A stretch of 64,000 nt of DNA from Cyanodermella asteris (GCA_900618795.1 UYJD01000007.1:1288276-1352275); one strand, 5' to 3'. Shown: positions 1-12,465, numbered from the stretch's first letter. The notes: generated from the sequence alone by a model not told the origin. Made by a program: numbers and translations.

Positions 1-586
1 CGCGGAATCAGGAAACGAAGACGACGACGAGGGGAGCCGCACCAGTCGGCCCGGTAAGGATTTGGAAGGCTCGCAGGCCTGGCCCCACGGCGTATTTGAG
101 CCATACGCAACAGGATGACCATGTATTGTTTTAGCTTGGCTATCAGCACAGGCTGAATGGCACGTTTCGGTATCTACAATCACAGACAAGCCATTGCGTA
201 TCTGAGCGGCGTGACTCTCGCAGCGCCGCCTTGTATTGATAGGTCCGCGCTCAGGACGAGCAGCGGAAGAGCTTGTGGCGAAGCGGAGCGCAGGAGGGTC
301 GATAGACCATTCCCGCAGAGCTTATTCGTGCGGTCAGCGCACGTTGTCAAAAAGTATGCAGAGATTCAATTTCACCATTTAATTGTTCCTGTAGATACAC
401 TATAAGGTTCCAGCTGTTCGCCCGGGAATTGCGAACCGGACACGCATGCCAGATGAGTATCGCCGTGCATCAACACTGGCGAGCTGTTCATTCAGCTGTT
501 ACGGTCTCTGCCGCCGCTGCCATGGGTCGAAACAATCGTGTGAAAACGTTTCGGGTGGTGAAACATAACGTGCCACACGTGCGCGC
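1..586. other. Intergenic, no gene seen
   Basis: No reading frame here resembles a protein family. It lies 3' of the leftward ceramide synthase gene and probably holds its 3' UTR. Confidence 0.5.
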
Positions 587-2139
587 CTATCGTTTCCGCA
601 GTCCTTCCCGACGTGGTGTAGCCGGCTTTGCAGGACTCTTCGCCTGCGCCGAATTTCCGTTTACAGGCTTTCCATTGAGCTGCATCTGAGGCACGCTGTC
701 GGCCCCGCTAACTTTGACGGCTTTGGGTCCCTCAGCTTGCTCTTCATCCTCACTCTCCTCATCCTCACTCCTGACATCCTCTTTCACATTATCGGTTACG
801 ATGCGAAGGGCAATTCGCAAGATCAGAAAGAGCCAGAACAAGTTGATGGACTGAAGCGTTGCCAGAAGTCCAAAGGTGATCCACTGGCTCAGCGTGCACT
901 TGTATATTTCGGCTTCCCAGTCCAATAGGAAGATCCCGACGGTCTTGAACTCTGTGAGAGTTGCCCACAGAATGCGCAGGTTGATATAGTGGCGCATATA
1001 TACCCAGACTCCAATGAAAGTTGCGAAATAGGGAACGATGACAGGAGACTCGATGTAATTGAGACACTTCGACGTCTGCATCGCGTTAGTACGGGGGGCA
1101 GTACCAGCCAGTATATGAGTGACCTACCGCCAGGAAGAAGTCCGAAATGTCGTGAGTGATGTATACAGCCAGGCCCATGTATGTGAAGTGGAAACGGTAG
1201 CTCAACGCGATCAGTCCCACTGTCACGATGTGATGGGCAACAAGCTCCTTGAAGTCTTTGCGGGGCTTTTCAAGCATGAGCACCAGGACGATGGCTTGCT
1301 GTGCCCAGTACGCAGCCTGGAGAAGGTAGTAAGCTTTAAACACAGCTTCGTGGGCCTTGTGGGGATAGTCCTCGAACATGGGTCTGGTCTGGAAGTACCA
1401 CAGCGGAGTCCGGCTCATCACGAATAGACCGTAAGGACCGAATACGGAAAAGTAGAGCGCCGTATATGCCTGTTCCATGAACCGTGACTGCTTGTTCTTC
1501 TTGAAGCCGTACCACCGGGCAATTGGTCGCAAAAGTCTCTGCATGGCGAATTCTCGAGTGAAGGACAGGACGACGATATAGAAGGCCACGAATTTCAGGT
1601 CGTTGAGCCCTTTGCCATAGAATAAAGGCGTTTCGCTGCCGGGAAAGTCATGCTTCGGGATATGAACGTGGTCTGCTGGGAGAGGGTACGAAAGAAAAAT
1701 GTAAGGGTGAATAGGGTTTGACTCGGTCGGATTCACTGCGTACCCAGCGAGGATGATCAGAGTCAAGATCAACGGATTGACCCAGGTGTGTGTCCACGAG
1801 ATCTTCTTCCATCGCCGGAGAAATCGTCGAATCTTGCTGCGCTTCGACACGCGGGGGACTTTGTCGCCGGAAGTCCGCTGCGTGACAGTTAGTATAGATC
1901 ACCGGGGCTTGTAGGAGTGAGGCGGGACTTGCAGGTGAGAGTGCGGGTGGAGTCGCTGCTGTATTGCGGTTGACGGTAGAGAAAGCTGGGGCGCTGGTGT
2001 CTCCGCGAATGTCTGCAGGGAGACCAGACGACTTCCTACGTACGGCTGGTCTGTTCTGCTTCAGCGCCGATGACGCTGCTGCTCGTGTTTGGTCAACAAC
2101 GAGGTCGGGGAACTTTTCAAGCTCTTGCTCCTGTGCCAT
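587..2139 (-). CDS. LAG1: Ceramide synthase (LAG1/LAC1 family, TLC domain)
   Basis: ER membrane acyl-CoA-dependent ceramide synthase, which N-acylates sphingoid bases. Three exons are inferred: 2139-1933, 1877-1128 and 1075-587, giving 481 residues. The Lag1 motif spans about residues 280-320, with the paired histidines H284/H285, then HDISD (D312, D315) and FFLA joined by splicing to TSKCLNYIES. Several hydrophobic segments flank it. The N-terminus is Ser/Pro-rich with an RRKSSGL stretch, as in other fungal members. The C-terminus is acidic (a run of DEESEDEE type) followed by a basic end. Intron 2 (1076-1127, 52 nt) has TACTAAC and GT-AG. Intron 1 (1878-1932, 55 nt) keeps frame only with a GC donor (GCAAGT), with TACTAAC near its 3' end. 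The family call is secure. The exon 1 border is the uncertain part. Confidence 0.93.
1878..1932 (-). other. Probable GC-AG intron in the ceramide synthase gene
   Basis: On the minus strand this 55-nt segment reads GCAAGT at the 5' end, contains TACTAAC and ends CGCAG. It joins exon 1 to exon 2 in phase 0. The only GT donor nearer the acceptor would make a 25-nt intron, which is too short, and the other upstream GT sites match the donor consensus poorly. Confidence 0.6.
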
Positions 2140-2627
2140 GACGCAGCAATGGATGCGGATGCTGGTTCAGTAGCTTCAATGAGCGATGGGCCCTCGAAGC
2201 GCGGGAGGAGGCCGTTCTTTTGAAGTCTTCGGAGACAGTGTGGAAGGGGGTGGAAGACACCAGTCGGACCTTGCATGAACTTGCGGACTCTGCAGCTGAG
2301 CAGGCTAGCTAATGTTGCGACTTGCGAGAAGAGTGGTGGCGCGAGACGAGGGCGGAGGTAGTAATAATTTCGGGGCAGATTAAGGTCGGAGAGGATGCAC
2401 GGCGGCTTGAGGAGCAGAGATTCCGAGCCGGAATTTGTGAATTATTAGCAGCCGTTTTAGCTTCGCGCGCGTCGCTCGAGAGCACATCGTCATCCTCGCA
2501 GAGCAACTTTGAAGTCAGCAAGAGCAGCAGCGCCAGAACCGGATTCCTCGGATGCAAACACGCTGCGCATCACCTCTTCCGCTCATGCTGCTCGCTCAAC
2601 TCCACAGATCCCGACAATCGCTCTCTC
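2140..2627. promoter_or_regulatory. Shared divergent promoter region
   Basis: This interval of about 490 bp separates the start codons of the leftward ceramide synthase gene and the rightward UVRAG/Vps38-like gene, so both promoters should lie here. I see no clear TATA box. Confidence 0.45.
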
Positions 2628-4608
2628 ATGGCCCGCTTCACGCCCGGCGACGAGGCGAGGACGGATCGCGGGAGCAGCAGTTCATCCGCTGAGGACCAGG
2701 CCGACGCTTTCACCAATGTAAGTCCAGCATCGAGCTTGCTTTTCCGCCGAGAGAACATCTGCTTAGTACCTGGCTCGAAACAGCAGCTCACGATCGATGT
2801 CAGGCTTTTCGATGTCGGCACTTGACCGCCGTCTCTCTACGCAACTTACACCTGCCCTTAAACAACCAGAGCGACGATGAGCAGGTAAATACCTTTCTCC
2901 TCTTTCGGCTTCTTTCGCCAACCCATCGCAGCCTGCCGCTGTGCCCTCTTCCGAGCTTTCACAGATTCTGTCCGACGAGGAAGCACTGTCATCAGGCGAT
3001 GAAGCTGTCCAAGTCGACTCCACGCAGGCGTCAAGTCCATCACTGCATGACCTTGAGCTTCCTCAACGACCAGACATCCTACCTATCGGCAATCGGAAAG
3101 TCCGGGGGAATAGCATGTCGGCCTCACATACGTCGAAGCCGCCACGGATGAAGCGCCCGCACCCAGATCGCCAAATCTCGAGGAGTATGAGCACCGCCTA
3201 TGCTGAGGCACGGCAACGAGCGTATGAGAACCGCCTGCTGTCCCGCCGCATAACGTGCTTCTATAGTATTCACCGTGGTCTTGACTCTTCAGAAACGGAG
3301 CAAGCCCCAGTCTATATTAGCGAGGTGCAGGGCACTTCGATGAACCCCGACTTCCGTCCACTTCAACCAGGCGAAATCGATGACAAGTCTTTCCTCCGCT
3401 CTCGAAGGCTAGTCCTACGAGTCTGGTCCAAAACTTTGGATGACGATTCTTACACCTTATTGTTGGAGGACAATGTTGTCGTGCCTGAGCTGCGTTTCGT
3501 TGCACGAGACCTTGACTTTGCTGGCTCGGACTTTCGCGACAACACGGTCCTGTACCACTTTCCTGACGGGGTCTATGCCTCATACCACAACACAAGTTTT
3601 GAGCGAAGGTTGGAAAAAGCACGAATCAAAGCCCCCGAATCCAGAACCGCGTCCTTCGACGCACTCATGAAACTCAAGACTCTTATGGACGTTATAGACG
3701 ATGCGAGCACGACACAGCAAACGATAACTGCTCAGATCGGGGCCATCTTGAGGGACAGTGAGAATCGAGCCACGGCACAGATCGCGAATGCCAGGGATAG
3801 CCTGCGTACGGTTCGCGATGCTGCGGCACGTACGGGCCGCGATGTTATCGGACTTGGACACGAGAGAGAGATTCGGCGGAGAAAATTAGATTCGCGAAAG
3901 AAAGCGTTCGCCGCTGGTCGTGATAAGCACTCGCAGACACGTCGCTTCGCCATCTCCCTGCGAGAGGAATCCGCAACAACGTTACAGCAACGCGCCGAAC
4001 TTGGTCATCAGCTGCGCTCACATTCAGCTCGAATCGCTGAAGACCTGTTGACAATATTTCCAATCGCACCAATACCGGAGGATCCTCTCTCCTTCACCGT
4101 GCGCGAATGTCACTGCCCTCACGCTAAGGCCTATGAGCGCGTTCATCCACCAGCGAACGACCAAGAAGTTTCAGCAGCGCTTGGCTTCGTGGCAACCATC
4201 GTCACCGCCCTCTCGCGCTCCCTGCTCTTGCACGTGCCGTATCGAATCCATGCACTTGGATCCAACAGCACCGTAAAAGACGACATCACGCCCTCGGCCG
4301 AATTGGAACAAAACGGCCTTTTTACCCCCGGAGCGACTACACATCAAGGGGATACAGGTGGGGCGAGGACGTTCCCCTTATACGCGAGAGGTGCGGATCC
4401 TGCGCGGTTCCGGTATGGTGTGTACTTGTTGAACAGGGATATCGAAGAGCTCGTGACGAAAAATGGGTTGAGAGTCGTAGACGTGCGCGATACCTTGGCC
4501 AACATCGGGTTTCTTCTGAACGCCATCGCAGGGACAACGAGAAACCTTCCCAAACGCGAAGCCGGACGTATTGCGGCACTTCGGACCGATGAGCAGCGGG
4601 TCCGTTGA
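2628..4608 (+). CDS. VPS38: UVRAG/Vps38-like subunit of Vps34 PI3-kinase complex
   Basis: Predicted subunit of the class III phosphatidylinositol 3-kinase complex that acts in endosomal sorting and autophagy (Atg14/Vps38/UVRAG family). Three exons: 2628-2717, 2804-2884 and 2932-4608, total 615 residues. Intron 1 (2718-2803) has a GTAAGT donor; intron 2 (2885-2931) is 47 nt. The joined N-terminus carries RHLTAVSLRNLHLP, typical of fungal members. A C2-like region (about 150-280) leads into a long helical stretch rich in Arg, Glu and Ala (about 290-410). The C-terminal BARA2-like part includes LHVPYRIHALGS and YLLNRDIEELV. The start at 2628 gives a short acidic first exon before a strong donor. 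Vps38/UVRAG fits better than Atg14, because I see no Atg14-type N-terminal cysteines. Confidence 0.85.
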
Positions 4609-4818
4609 ATGCACATTTCCAGGCTCACCTTCATTTCATGCTGCATCAAGTAGCGTCCAGTGTTTAAAAACAACTATAACGCGACATATCTTCACTTGTG
4701 ATTTTCACTGCTCGACGACCCCGGCATTACATATGTGTGTTTGCTTATGGAGTTTTGGCCTCCGCGTATGGTGCAAATATCATCTGCCGTGTAAGGGGAG
4801 AGGCCACGACATAGAAAG

Positions 4819-5578
4819 CTAGCCTCCATGCTCAGAGAGTCTTTGATTTTCAAGCTCCAACCACGTCCCATAAAAGCGTTCGAATGGATTTGGCTTGTCC
4901 CTATGCCAAGGCATCAAGCACATCTTCCCTCGATCACGGTCTTGTTTGGAGCTCCTCGCTTGCCTATCTGCAACAACTCCCTTCTTTGACCTCAGATTGT
5001 ACTCTCTTCCTTCTTTTACAGGGTCCCGTTTTCGCTTCAGTTGTGAATTGGCCTTAGGAGTCTGCCGGTGGGCGATTTGTGGACAGTGTCGGGGAACTGA
5101 CTGCATTTGTAGAGGGCTTGGATGGACGTTGGCAAGCGCCATGCCTTCTGAAACGTCCTTCTCCAGACGGAAGTCAGGGGCTTTCCTCTCTTCGAGCTGG
5201 CTGACCTTCTTCCTTAGAGAGACCATTTCTTCTTCCATCTTCTGGTTTGCCATGTCAAGGGTCTTTCTTTCCCCCTCGATTTCGTGAATCTGATATTGTA
5301 GCTGTGTGATTTCATAAGTTGCTGTGTCGACGAATTGCTTTAGACGAGCAATGTCATCGCAGCCAGCGGGGTCATCCTGCTGCTTATCCGCTTCGATTGA
5401 GGTCTGTGTTCCGGCATAAGCTCGAAGCTGGAGAACATGATCTGCGGACGGTCAGTCAAGGACTTATGGGGGGTCGTAATCGAGACCCACCTCGAAGCGC
5501 GACCTGCTTCGGCTTGGAGCGCAGCAAATGCAGTGCGATTGCCAACTCGCAGACATCGTAAGTAGTTTGGAGTGCCAT
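4819..5578 (-). CDS. Unrecognised coiled-coil protein
   Basis: I do not recognise this protein. Two exons (5578-5491 and 5441-4819) joined across a 49-nt intron (GTGGGT...CCGCAG, with a GACTGAC branch site) give 236 residues. The N-terminal 60 residues are helical. Residues about 65-120 form a likely coiled coil with alternating hydrophobic and charged positions (QLQYQIHEIEGERK, then EEEMVSLRKKVSQLEER). The C-terminal half is basic, with KRKR and RSKKG clusters that could be nuclear localisation signals, and ends in an aromatic segment with RFYGTWLELENQ. Such a shape would suit a nuclear or kinetochore-type structural protein, but that is a guess. The start MALQTTYDV was chosen as the last in-frame ATG before the conserved-looking helix. 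Confidence 0.6.
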
Positions 5579-5842
5579 TCGGCGGAAGGATGATGCAAAC
5601 AAAGACTGTTCAGTTGCTGCAAAAGCGCAAGCACTCCAACGCGTGTATGCTTGTGGGGTGGTAGATATCCGTTGTGTGAAATTGAGCAACATGGCATTTC
5701 GCTCAGATGCTCGCAGGGCAGGAGCGATGGACGATGGGGTCTACCTCCAGAAGTGTACGATAGTAGGTATTGGCAGAGCTTAGTCACGCCAGAACGGAAT
5801 CGCTCCATTGTTCAATTGCGACGAGCCCCTCGTCATGTTCTT

Positions 5843-6619
5843 CTACGCCAGCATCGAGTAGTCGCCATACCAGAAGTATGTTGCCACCACCAAAAGCCCC
5901 AAGCAAGCAAGCTCCACCCGCGTCTCCAACACAGCCCAGACCCATACAGTCCCAGCTCCGGGTGCCTTCTTCATCACCGCCATGTATCCATATTCGTGTG
6001 CAGCCGTTATCATCCACATGCCGCATGCAACGCTCATTGCAACGAAGAGCGTCTGAGCCCACCAGGAACTCGCTCGGGGATGCAGCAAATATACGATCAC
6101 GAAGAGAAGCGGCGCATTCGTGATTGTCTGCCACATGATCTGGCCCCAAGGCAGGTCCCTCGACAGCCCATATTGATGCATGACGAGCACCGTGAGCGTA
6201 AAATACAACATCAACAACGTAAAAGTGTACAGCATGGCCTCTGCGAGTGGCGCTTCCTCGACGACATCGACCTGCTCTGCATCGATACTCCGAGCACCAT
6301 CACTGCTCTGGCCGTCCTTCATCGATGCTTTGATCTTTGCCGTCATGTACTCTGGCAGTCTCTCGCCATTGGGTCCGGAGATGCTGCCGTCCGGGTTGAG
6401 AGTGACGACGGATGGCTCCGTACCAGGATCGCTTGCTTGTGGGCGGCTTGCCGCTCGCTGCCCGCGGTATGCGGCTTCACGTTCAGCTGCTAGGTCGTAT
6501 AGTGTTTTGCCTTTAGGCTTGGTCCGGTCCGGTTGCGACATTGGGATTGAGTCGGCGAGGCGTCCTTCCCTGGCGGCTGCACGGCGGTCCTTTTGGTTGC
6601 GAGGACTTGACGAGGACAT
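5843..6619 (-). CDS. Fungal four-TM membrane protein (DUF7719-like)
   Basis: Single-exon gene of 258 residues starting at MSSSSPRNQ; the frame is open further upstream, but that part lacks protein character. The N-terminal 120 residues are hydrophilic and Arg-rich, with the short motif PDGSISGPNGE and LPEYMTAKIKA. Four hydrophobic segments follow, around residues 130-155, 165-185, 190-215 and 225-255, and the protein ends GDYSMLA right after the last one. This layout matches a conserved fungal membrane family of unknown role that I know as DUF7719, recalled rather than searched. An ER or mitochondrial membrane location is plausible but not shown. Confidence 0.75.
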   Translation of the reverse strand: MSSSSPRNQKDRRAAAREGRLADSIPMSQPDRTKPKGKTLYDLAAEREAAYRGQRAASRPQASDPGTEPSVVTLNPDGSISGPNGERLPEYMTAKIKASMKDGQSSDGARSIDAEQVDVVEEAPLAEAMLYTFTLLMLYFTLTVLVMHQYGLSRDLPWGQIMWQTITNAPLLFVIVYLLHPRASSWWAQTLFVAMSVACGMWMITAAHEYGYMAVMKKAPGAGTVWVWAVLETRVELACLGLLVVATYFWYGDYSMLA

Positions 6620-7694
6620 CTTCAATTGTGCCGTTGTCGGGAAAACAAGTCGTGGTCGGTGAGTTGATCGAGAAACTTTTGTAGCGACAGCCTGTCTCGG
6701 GATGATTTGAGTACGGGGTAGTGCGGTAAAAAAAGAGAGGTCTCGCGTCGAAGTATCCGGTCTCAAATAATTAGGCCTACAAGGACATTAGGCAAGTATC
6801 TATTGCGCCGAATGCAACAATATCATAGCTTTTGCTGAGTTCGGCTTCAGAGGTCGAATCAACGCAACTGCTCAGTTGCTGACACGGTATCGATGGCTTT
6901 CGTTTTGATTGGCGGCAGTGCCAGGAGCTTAGTCAGGTTGAATGAAGATACAGAAGGTCATGGCAACACCATCTTTACCTGAGAGAGAAAGCAAAAGGCT
7001 AGTGTTGGCCAATCAGGGTGTTTTTAGACGTGAACTCATGCGTTTTCGTTACAGAGCTCGCTATATCATGGACTCCCAGCAAGGGGTCAATTTGAGGACT
7101 ACTACGAATACAGTTTTCGTCTCTCAGTGAATGGATATAGCGCCCCCAACGTGGAGAAAGGCACCGTCATTGCTGATTTTGACGACCAATCGTACTGGTC
7201 ATATAAGACAATGTACTTGAATCGAAACTTCATTAATCAAAATCGGTATTAACTCAGGTACCGAGAACCTTGTTGAGAGAGATCCTCTGCTCTGGCCTCA
7301 CCCCCAGACAGTGTGCTCGCCCAGTATACCGCTGAAAAGACCAGATTATACCGGCATTACCGTCTTGCTATCGTCAGTCCTATCCCTTAACCGTGACCTC
7401 TCGTGTGCATGATCGTAGCATCGCATGCCAAACATAAGCGCAATATTCATCTCATAATCGATACATCACGCCGACCGTGTGCACCGTACTGGTATGCTGC
7501 CCTCCCTGCTCATAGTCTTATCACTCCCCCGAGCACGTGTCGCAAGAAGCCCAGCGTATAGGAGCCCCGGCAAGCGAAGGTTATAGTCCCGATGGAACCC
7601 ACCCCAGTTCGGCCCAAGGAGGAGAGTCACCAAAGACTATTTTCCAGAAATCCGTGCGATCCCTTTACAGCCTTCTTTGTATCCATAACGCTCG
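6620..7694. other. Intergenic, about 1.1 kb, no gene seen
   Basis: No convincing coding frame. A CCAAT motif sits near 7009 (GGCCAATCAGGG), about 390 bp upstream of the leftward membrane protein gene. The rest shows nothing I can name. Confidence 0.5.
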
Positions 7695-8732
7695 CTAGTC
7701 CTGCAGCATGCTCTCGTCTGCGTCATCAGGTACTTCGCCACTGACACCACGCTCGTGCACCCCAGGGTCAGAATGCGCATGCTGATTCGTATCGCCCAAC
7801 CTTTCGATAGTGTCGTTCACAGCCGTATCGATAGGTCTATCTGTGTGCATTCGTGATTCTTCATCAATCGGCTCATCGCGACCGGCATACGACTCCAAAC
7901 CACCCTCAGCCCCCTCACCCTCGCCCTGGGTAGACTCATCGATACGTCCATCGCCTCCACCCGGCCGCATTGGTGTCCCCTCGTGAATGAACGGATCCGG
8001 CCTCCTATGGGGGCGCTTGATCCGCATCGGACGTTCTTGAGGCTGCGACGAATTCGCGTTAGTACGACGACGACTGCCGGTACCCGTGCCATTTCCCGAA
8101 GATCCAGCTGGGCGGTCTGGGTGACTACTCACTGTCGGCGGGGCATCTGTCGAGTCGGACGTGTCGCCGTCCCATTCACCCTCCAACACTTTCGGTCCCT
8201 TCTTGTTCATGCGCTTGGCGAGAGTCTCGAGAAGGATTGCGCGCTCGAGGCGCATCTTGCGAATCCCGCGGACGAGACGCTCCCGGCGAAGGCGATACTG
8301 GTCGTTGGCTTCTTCGACTTCGCGCATTCGCCCTTTGAGCTGGATGCATTTTCGGCGGTAGGCTTCCTCGACGGAAGGTGGAAGAGCCGATGCTGCAACA
8401 CGCTGTCAGTGGCCTGCGAAGAACCGATGTACTGTGATGGAAGTAACGCCTGGCGCTGGTTTCGTTCTGTCAAGTGAAGCAGCATTTTCTTTCGGCTGGT
8501 CAAATGAATATCAAGACAGACCGTCGTCGCCAAGGCCCTTCAGTGAAATGCGTAAACATTGTGTGGTCGCGTCTGGCCAAGGCAAATACATGAGTCGAGA
8601 GGCTATCCCGTGTGAAGTAGCAACTTGCGTGCCTCCAACAAGCTGAAGAACGGTCTTCGAGGGGGAGAAAAGAAGATCAAACAGACGACGAGCAGTGTCC
8701 TCGTACATACCTTCTTCCCGACTGGGACTCAT
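7695..8732 (-). CDS. INO80 complex subunit F-like protein
   Basis: Likely subunit of the INO80 chromatin remodeller. Exon 2 (8392-7695) encodes PPSVEEAYRRKCIQLKGRM and then a basic helix with RLRRERLVRGIRKMRLERAI, which matches the fungal INO80F/TFPT-like helix. The remainder is a disordered tail rich in Gly, Asp and Pro with basic patches such as RIKRPHRRP. A small first exon (8732-8711, MSPSREE plus one base) is joined across a 318-nt intron with donor GTATGT; total 239 residues. That intron is long for this region, so the 5' end is the weak part of the model. Frames further upstream are open but contain no ATG. Confidence 0.68.
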
Positions 8733-9663
8733 CGTGGCGTTTCTGGTGGGTGATATTGACGGCGCTGTGATGCTGCTTGCGAGCTGTGGCGATGATGCAA
8801 GTCTCCTCCCCTTGTTGACAAAATCTGCGGTCGAAGACAAAATGCTGGGTGTTGCGTCTTGCGCGTCGCAGGTCGTTGATGTTCCACGGCCTGCTCAGAG
8901 CGCATCAAGGTCACGTGCCGACATGCATCTCCTTAGCTGCTGGCTGGCCGTGAGGCTAATCTCAGCTGCTTGGCGCCCTCCCGCTGCTGGAGACGTGGTC
9001 GCGTGTGCAGGCAGCGCAAATACTGACAGTGTTGTCGCGTAACGGGTTAAGTCACTGGCGAAGAGCTAGTTTGTGTACGACGGTCTCTGTCAACTAACCG
9101 TACTCCCGGACCTGGATTACGTTTCATACCTTCTATGGCCTTTAATGCCGGCGAGAGCCCGTTGAGACTGTCCGAATGTACAGTATAGTTGTCTCATGCT
9201 ACGCAGGTCGTGCAAAAAAACTTCGTAACACATGCTTTCGTGTCGTGATACTGCTCGACTAGCGAACGCGATGTAAGATTGCCAGCCGACTTTGCAACCG
9301 GCCAGATTGAACGTGAGGAACAGCGTCGAAGCAGTGATGTTGTACTTGTCCCAATATGGATCAAGCACATTTACTCGAATTGGGGTCGATCTCAGCTCCT
9401 GCCCAAGTGTTTCAATGTCCCCTCAGATGTAATCCTCGTTATTTTCCTTCAACGCCCAGCAACCCTTGCCATGCTTGGACCGATAAAGCAAGCCGGCCCC
9501 GCCCTCCATAAGAAGGGCTCAAACTTGCAACGAAAACGCTTCATGCTGAAAATTAATGTTTACCTAAGTATCCAGACGCCTTGGTGGATTATCAAGGGTT
9601 GACCTGCTCATCGCCTGAGCTCGGTCCTCCCTCCTCTGCCATATCACAGGGCTGACTGGCTCC
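8733..9663. other. Intergenic, no gene seen
   Basis: About 0.9 kb between the INO80F-like start and the end of the kinesin gene. Short frames here do not look like proteins. Confidence 0.45.
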
Positions 9664-12465
9664 TCATCTCTGCTTCTTCTTGATGATCCGCGTATTGTTC
9701 ACCTAAACGTGTCAGTACCACTGCTTCTTGATCGTCGTCAGTTTTAACATACCTTTGTGGCAAAGTTCAAGCTGCTCAGGGTCTCGCTCAGATGCTCTTG
9801 CAACGGGCTGATCATCACAAACATGAGGGTTTTCGAGTTCCCACCCAAGGAGTTTTGCAAGAGATAGGTGAGCTTGCTGTTCCGGTAGGGGACGTGACCG
9901 TTCTCTTTAGGGTCGCCCAGCGCGGCAATGACGTCTTTCAGACAGCTCAAGCTCTTGTTGATGTTTTGCGTCTCCTTCAACTGGGCACCTGTGGCCTGAC
10001 TGTGCGACAACCTCTCACTGCCTGCCAGATCTACCAAGTTCAATGTTGACGAGCATGTTTCGCCTGAGACGTGGTTCTGACCTTCGATACGCAATATGCA
10101 TACGGAGTGACTGCGAGACGAGCGCTCGTTAGCTTTGGTGGCGGCAATCGACCTGTTGCTCTGTGCCTGCTCGAGGACCGCACCGAAGTGCTCTGCCGAG
10201 TCCAGCGGTGTCTCGATCACATCGGTGATAGTCGTCGTCATCTTTTGCATGTCATGGCGGATCTCGTGCTTTTTCTTGTCAAAGTCCTCAGGTCTACCGA
10301 GCAAATCGTTGATGTTCTCGTTGTAAACTTCGACGAAAGAGCCACTGACACGGTATTTCCAGCCTTTATCGAGAAGGTCTTTGGCAGTCGCAAAGATTTG
10401 ATTGACGGCTCGTGGAATCATGCCATCGTCCGAGGCCATGGTGTACGTCTTGCCGGAACCAGTTTGGCCATAGCTGAAGATACAGGTATTGAAAGATCCT
10501 CCGCATACAGCTGCAACTAGCTCACTGAGCTCGGAGAAAATCTCCGAGTTATTTGATTGTGGGCCAAATGCCCTGTCAAAGTTGAAGGGGTGTGTTTTAG
10601 TGTTGTCCTTGCCCAGCGATGAGATGTCGGCAACACCTCGAACTTCTATCGCTTTCGCATCGTCGTCCGCGTCTGGGAAAGTGATGCCTGCACAGGATGT
10701 TTGCTCGAGCGGCAACGTGGGCCTGACCCTGCAGAAGACACGTATGTTCCCTTTGAGGTCTTGTATTGTGTTCAAGAGCTTCCGTCGCACCGTCTCCTCC
10801 TTTCGCAGTTGATTCTTGTACTCTTCAGTCTGCTTGAGCGCATCCTGCGTTTGCTGCTCGAGGTCTGCAAACGCCTGCGACTGAGATTGATTGTCCGACT
10901 GCAGGAACTCGACACGGGCCTTCAGGCTTCGAGTAGCGTTCTCCAAGTCGTCGTTTTGCTCCGAAGACCGGCTAAGCTGTTTGCGGACGTCGTCAGCTAT
11001 CTCACGTTCTCGCTCGATCTGCCTAGACAGCTGCGTGATCTTTTGGTCCTTCGCCTCTATCTCTTCTGTGTGTTTCAGATTGCCCGTCTGAGCGCTTCGC
11101 TGTGCTGCCTGAACGTTGTCCTCAAGTGCTTGCACCTCGCGTTTGCATTGCCGCTTCTCCTCCTCGAGCGACCATGTTAGTTCCCTTCGTAAGTCTTCAA
11201 GTTCTGCTTGGTGCCTTCGCTCGAGTTCTTTGATCTGGTCTTCGCTGGCAAGGGAGGCAGTCTCGTATGCTTTGCGATTGTCTCTGCGTAGGTCGTCCAT
11301 TTCCTGGTTGTATTTTCTCCGCAAATCATCTACTTCGTCTCTTGCTGCCCTCCTCGCCGCATCTAATTCGTTGAGATTCTTACGCCGCACCTCATCTGTA
11401 TGTAGCAGTGCAGCGCTGAGAGACGCCCTTGCATCGCACATGTCTTGCTGGAGGCTGCTGTTGGCGTTCTGCAGGTCTTCCCGAGATTTCTCGAGTTCCG
11501 ATACTGTATAGAGTCAGCGACATCTGTCCCGCGACGACCGAGGAGCACGAACCTCGCATCTTGTATACCTCCATGGCATTGTTGAAGGCAGCTTGATCAC
11601 GGCTGCCAAGCGCGGCAATATTTTTCACGTCGTTGAACATGGACTCCATGGACGACATGCTTTTGTGAAGATCGAAACCTGCATTCAAACGCTCGTTAGA
11701 CTCTTTAGTGAGGAAAGCTCCCGCGGGCTTGGTAAATGCCTTGATGGGAGACTTGATTGGGGACCGGCCCTGAGAATGTGCTATGCTCGACTCCATGGTC
11801 GATGCAGATGATGTTAAAGATAAGACAGGAGCAGCCTTTGCAAACTGCAAGCTCTTGGCGCGGGAGAGATCTTGCTGTCTCGGAAAGTGCTTGCAGTGCA
11901 GCGGTTGATTAAGAGTCAGATTTGCCAATCCGCCGTCCAAGGAGCTCAATCCTGAGCTCACTGAGCGAGCGGACCGAATCACCCGACGGCGATCAGAGTA
12001 GCTTGAAAAGGACAAACGCTATGAGAAAGAAGAAAGCCTACTACTGATAGTGGCATCCGATATGCCGTCGTCCTTGGCCTCGACCGCAGCAGCCGTCGCC
12101 GTGCCTGGTCGGCTCTTGGCCATCGCGGTCCTACTCGTGGGACGTGAACCGATACCGAGTCCCGCTCTCGTGGCTCCGGTTCCAAAGGACTTGGTGTAGC
12201 CATGACGTGCACCTTGCGCTGATGGCGGTCGCGGTACACCACTGCCCTTCAGGTTATTTATGTTGGTGATCGATTGCCCATGGACCCCACCGACCTTGGG
12301 GGCCTTGTTTTCATTCTGCGCATAGCTCGACGGTTGCTGCAGGGCTCTTTTCTGCGGCAGAATGCTGCCGTTCGATTGCGCTTTAGGTTGCCTGTTTCCG
12401 GTCGACTCGGCCAGAGGCCCTTGGGACGACAGGGATGCTGGCACTGGCAATCTACTTTCTGCCAT
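9664..12465 (-). CDS. klpA: Kinesin-14, C-terminal minus-end motor (KlpA/Kar3 type)
   Basis: Microtubule motor of the mitotic spindle, expected to walk toward minus ends. Four exons are inferred: 12465-12042, 11960-11553, 11503-9753 and 9702-9664, total 873 residues. The N-terminus is disordered, basic and rich in Ser/Pro, as expected for the second microtubule-binding site. A long coiled coil runs from about 300 to 520. The motor starts at LKGNIRVFCRVRP (about 527), with the P-loop GQTGSGKT at 623-630, switch I NERSSRSHS and switch II DLAGSE. The motor's C-terminal position defines the kinesin-14 class. The last intron (9703-9752) adds the basic end ATK-VNNTRIIKKKQR. Intron 2 (11504-11552) restores VSELEKSRE. 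The first intron (about 11961-12041) is the least certain, since two donors and two acceptors are possible. Confidence 0.95.

Noticed and set aside
1878-1902. 25-nt GT-AG intron for the ceramide synthase exon 1-2 junction
   Set aside because: It keeps the frame but is far below the minimum for a fungal intron; the GC donor 30 nt upstream gives a normal length.
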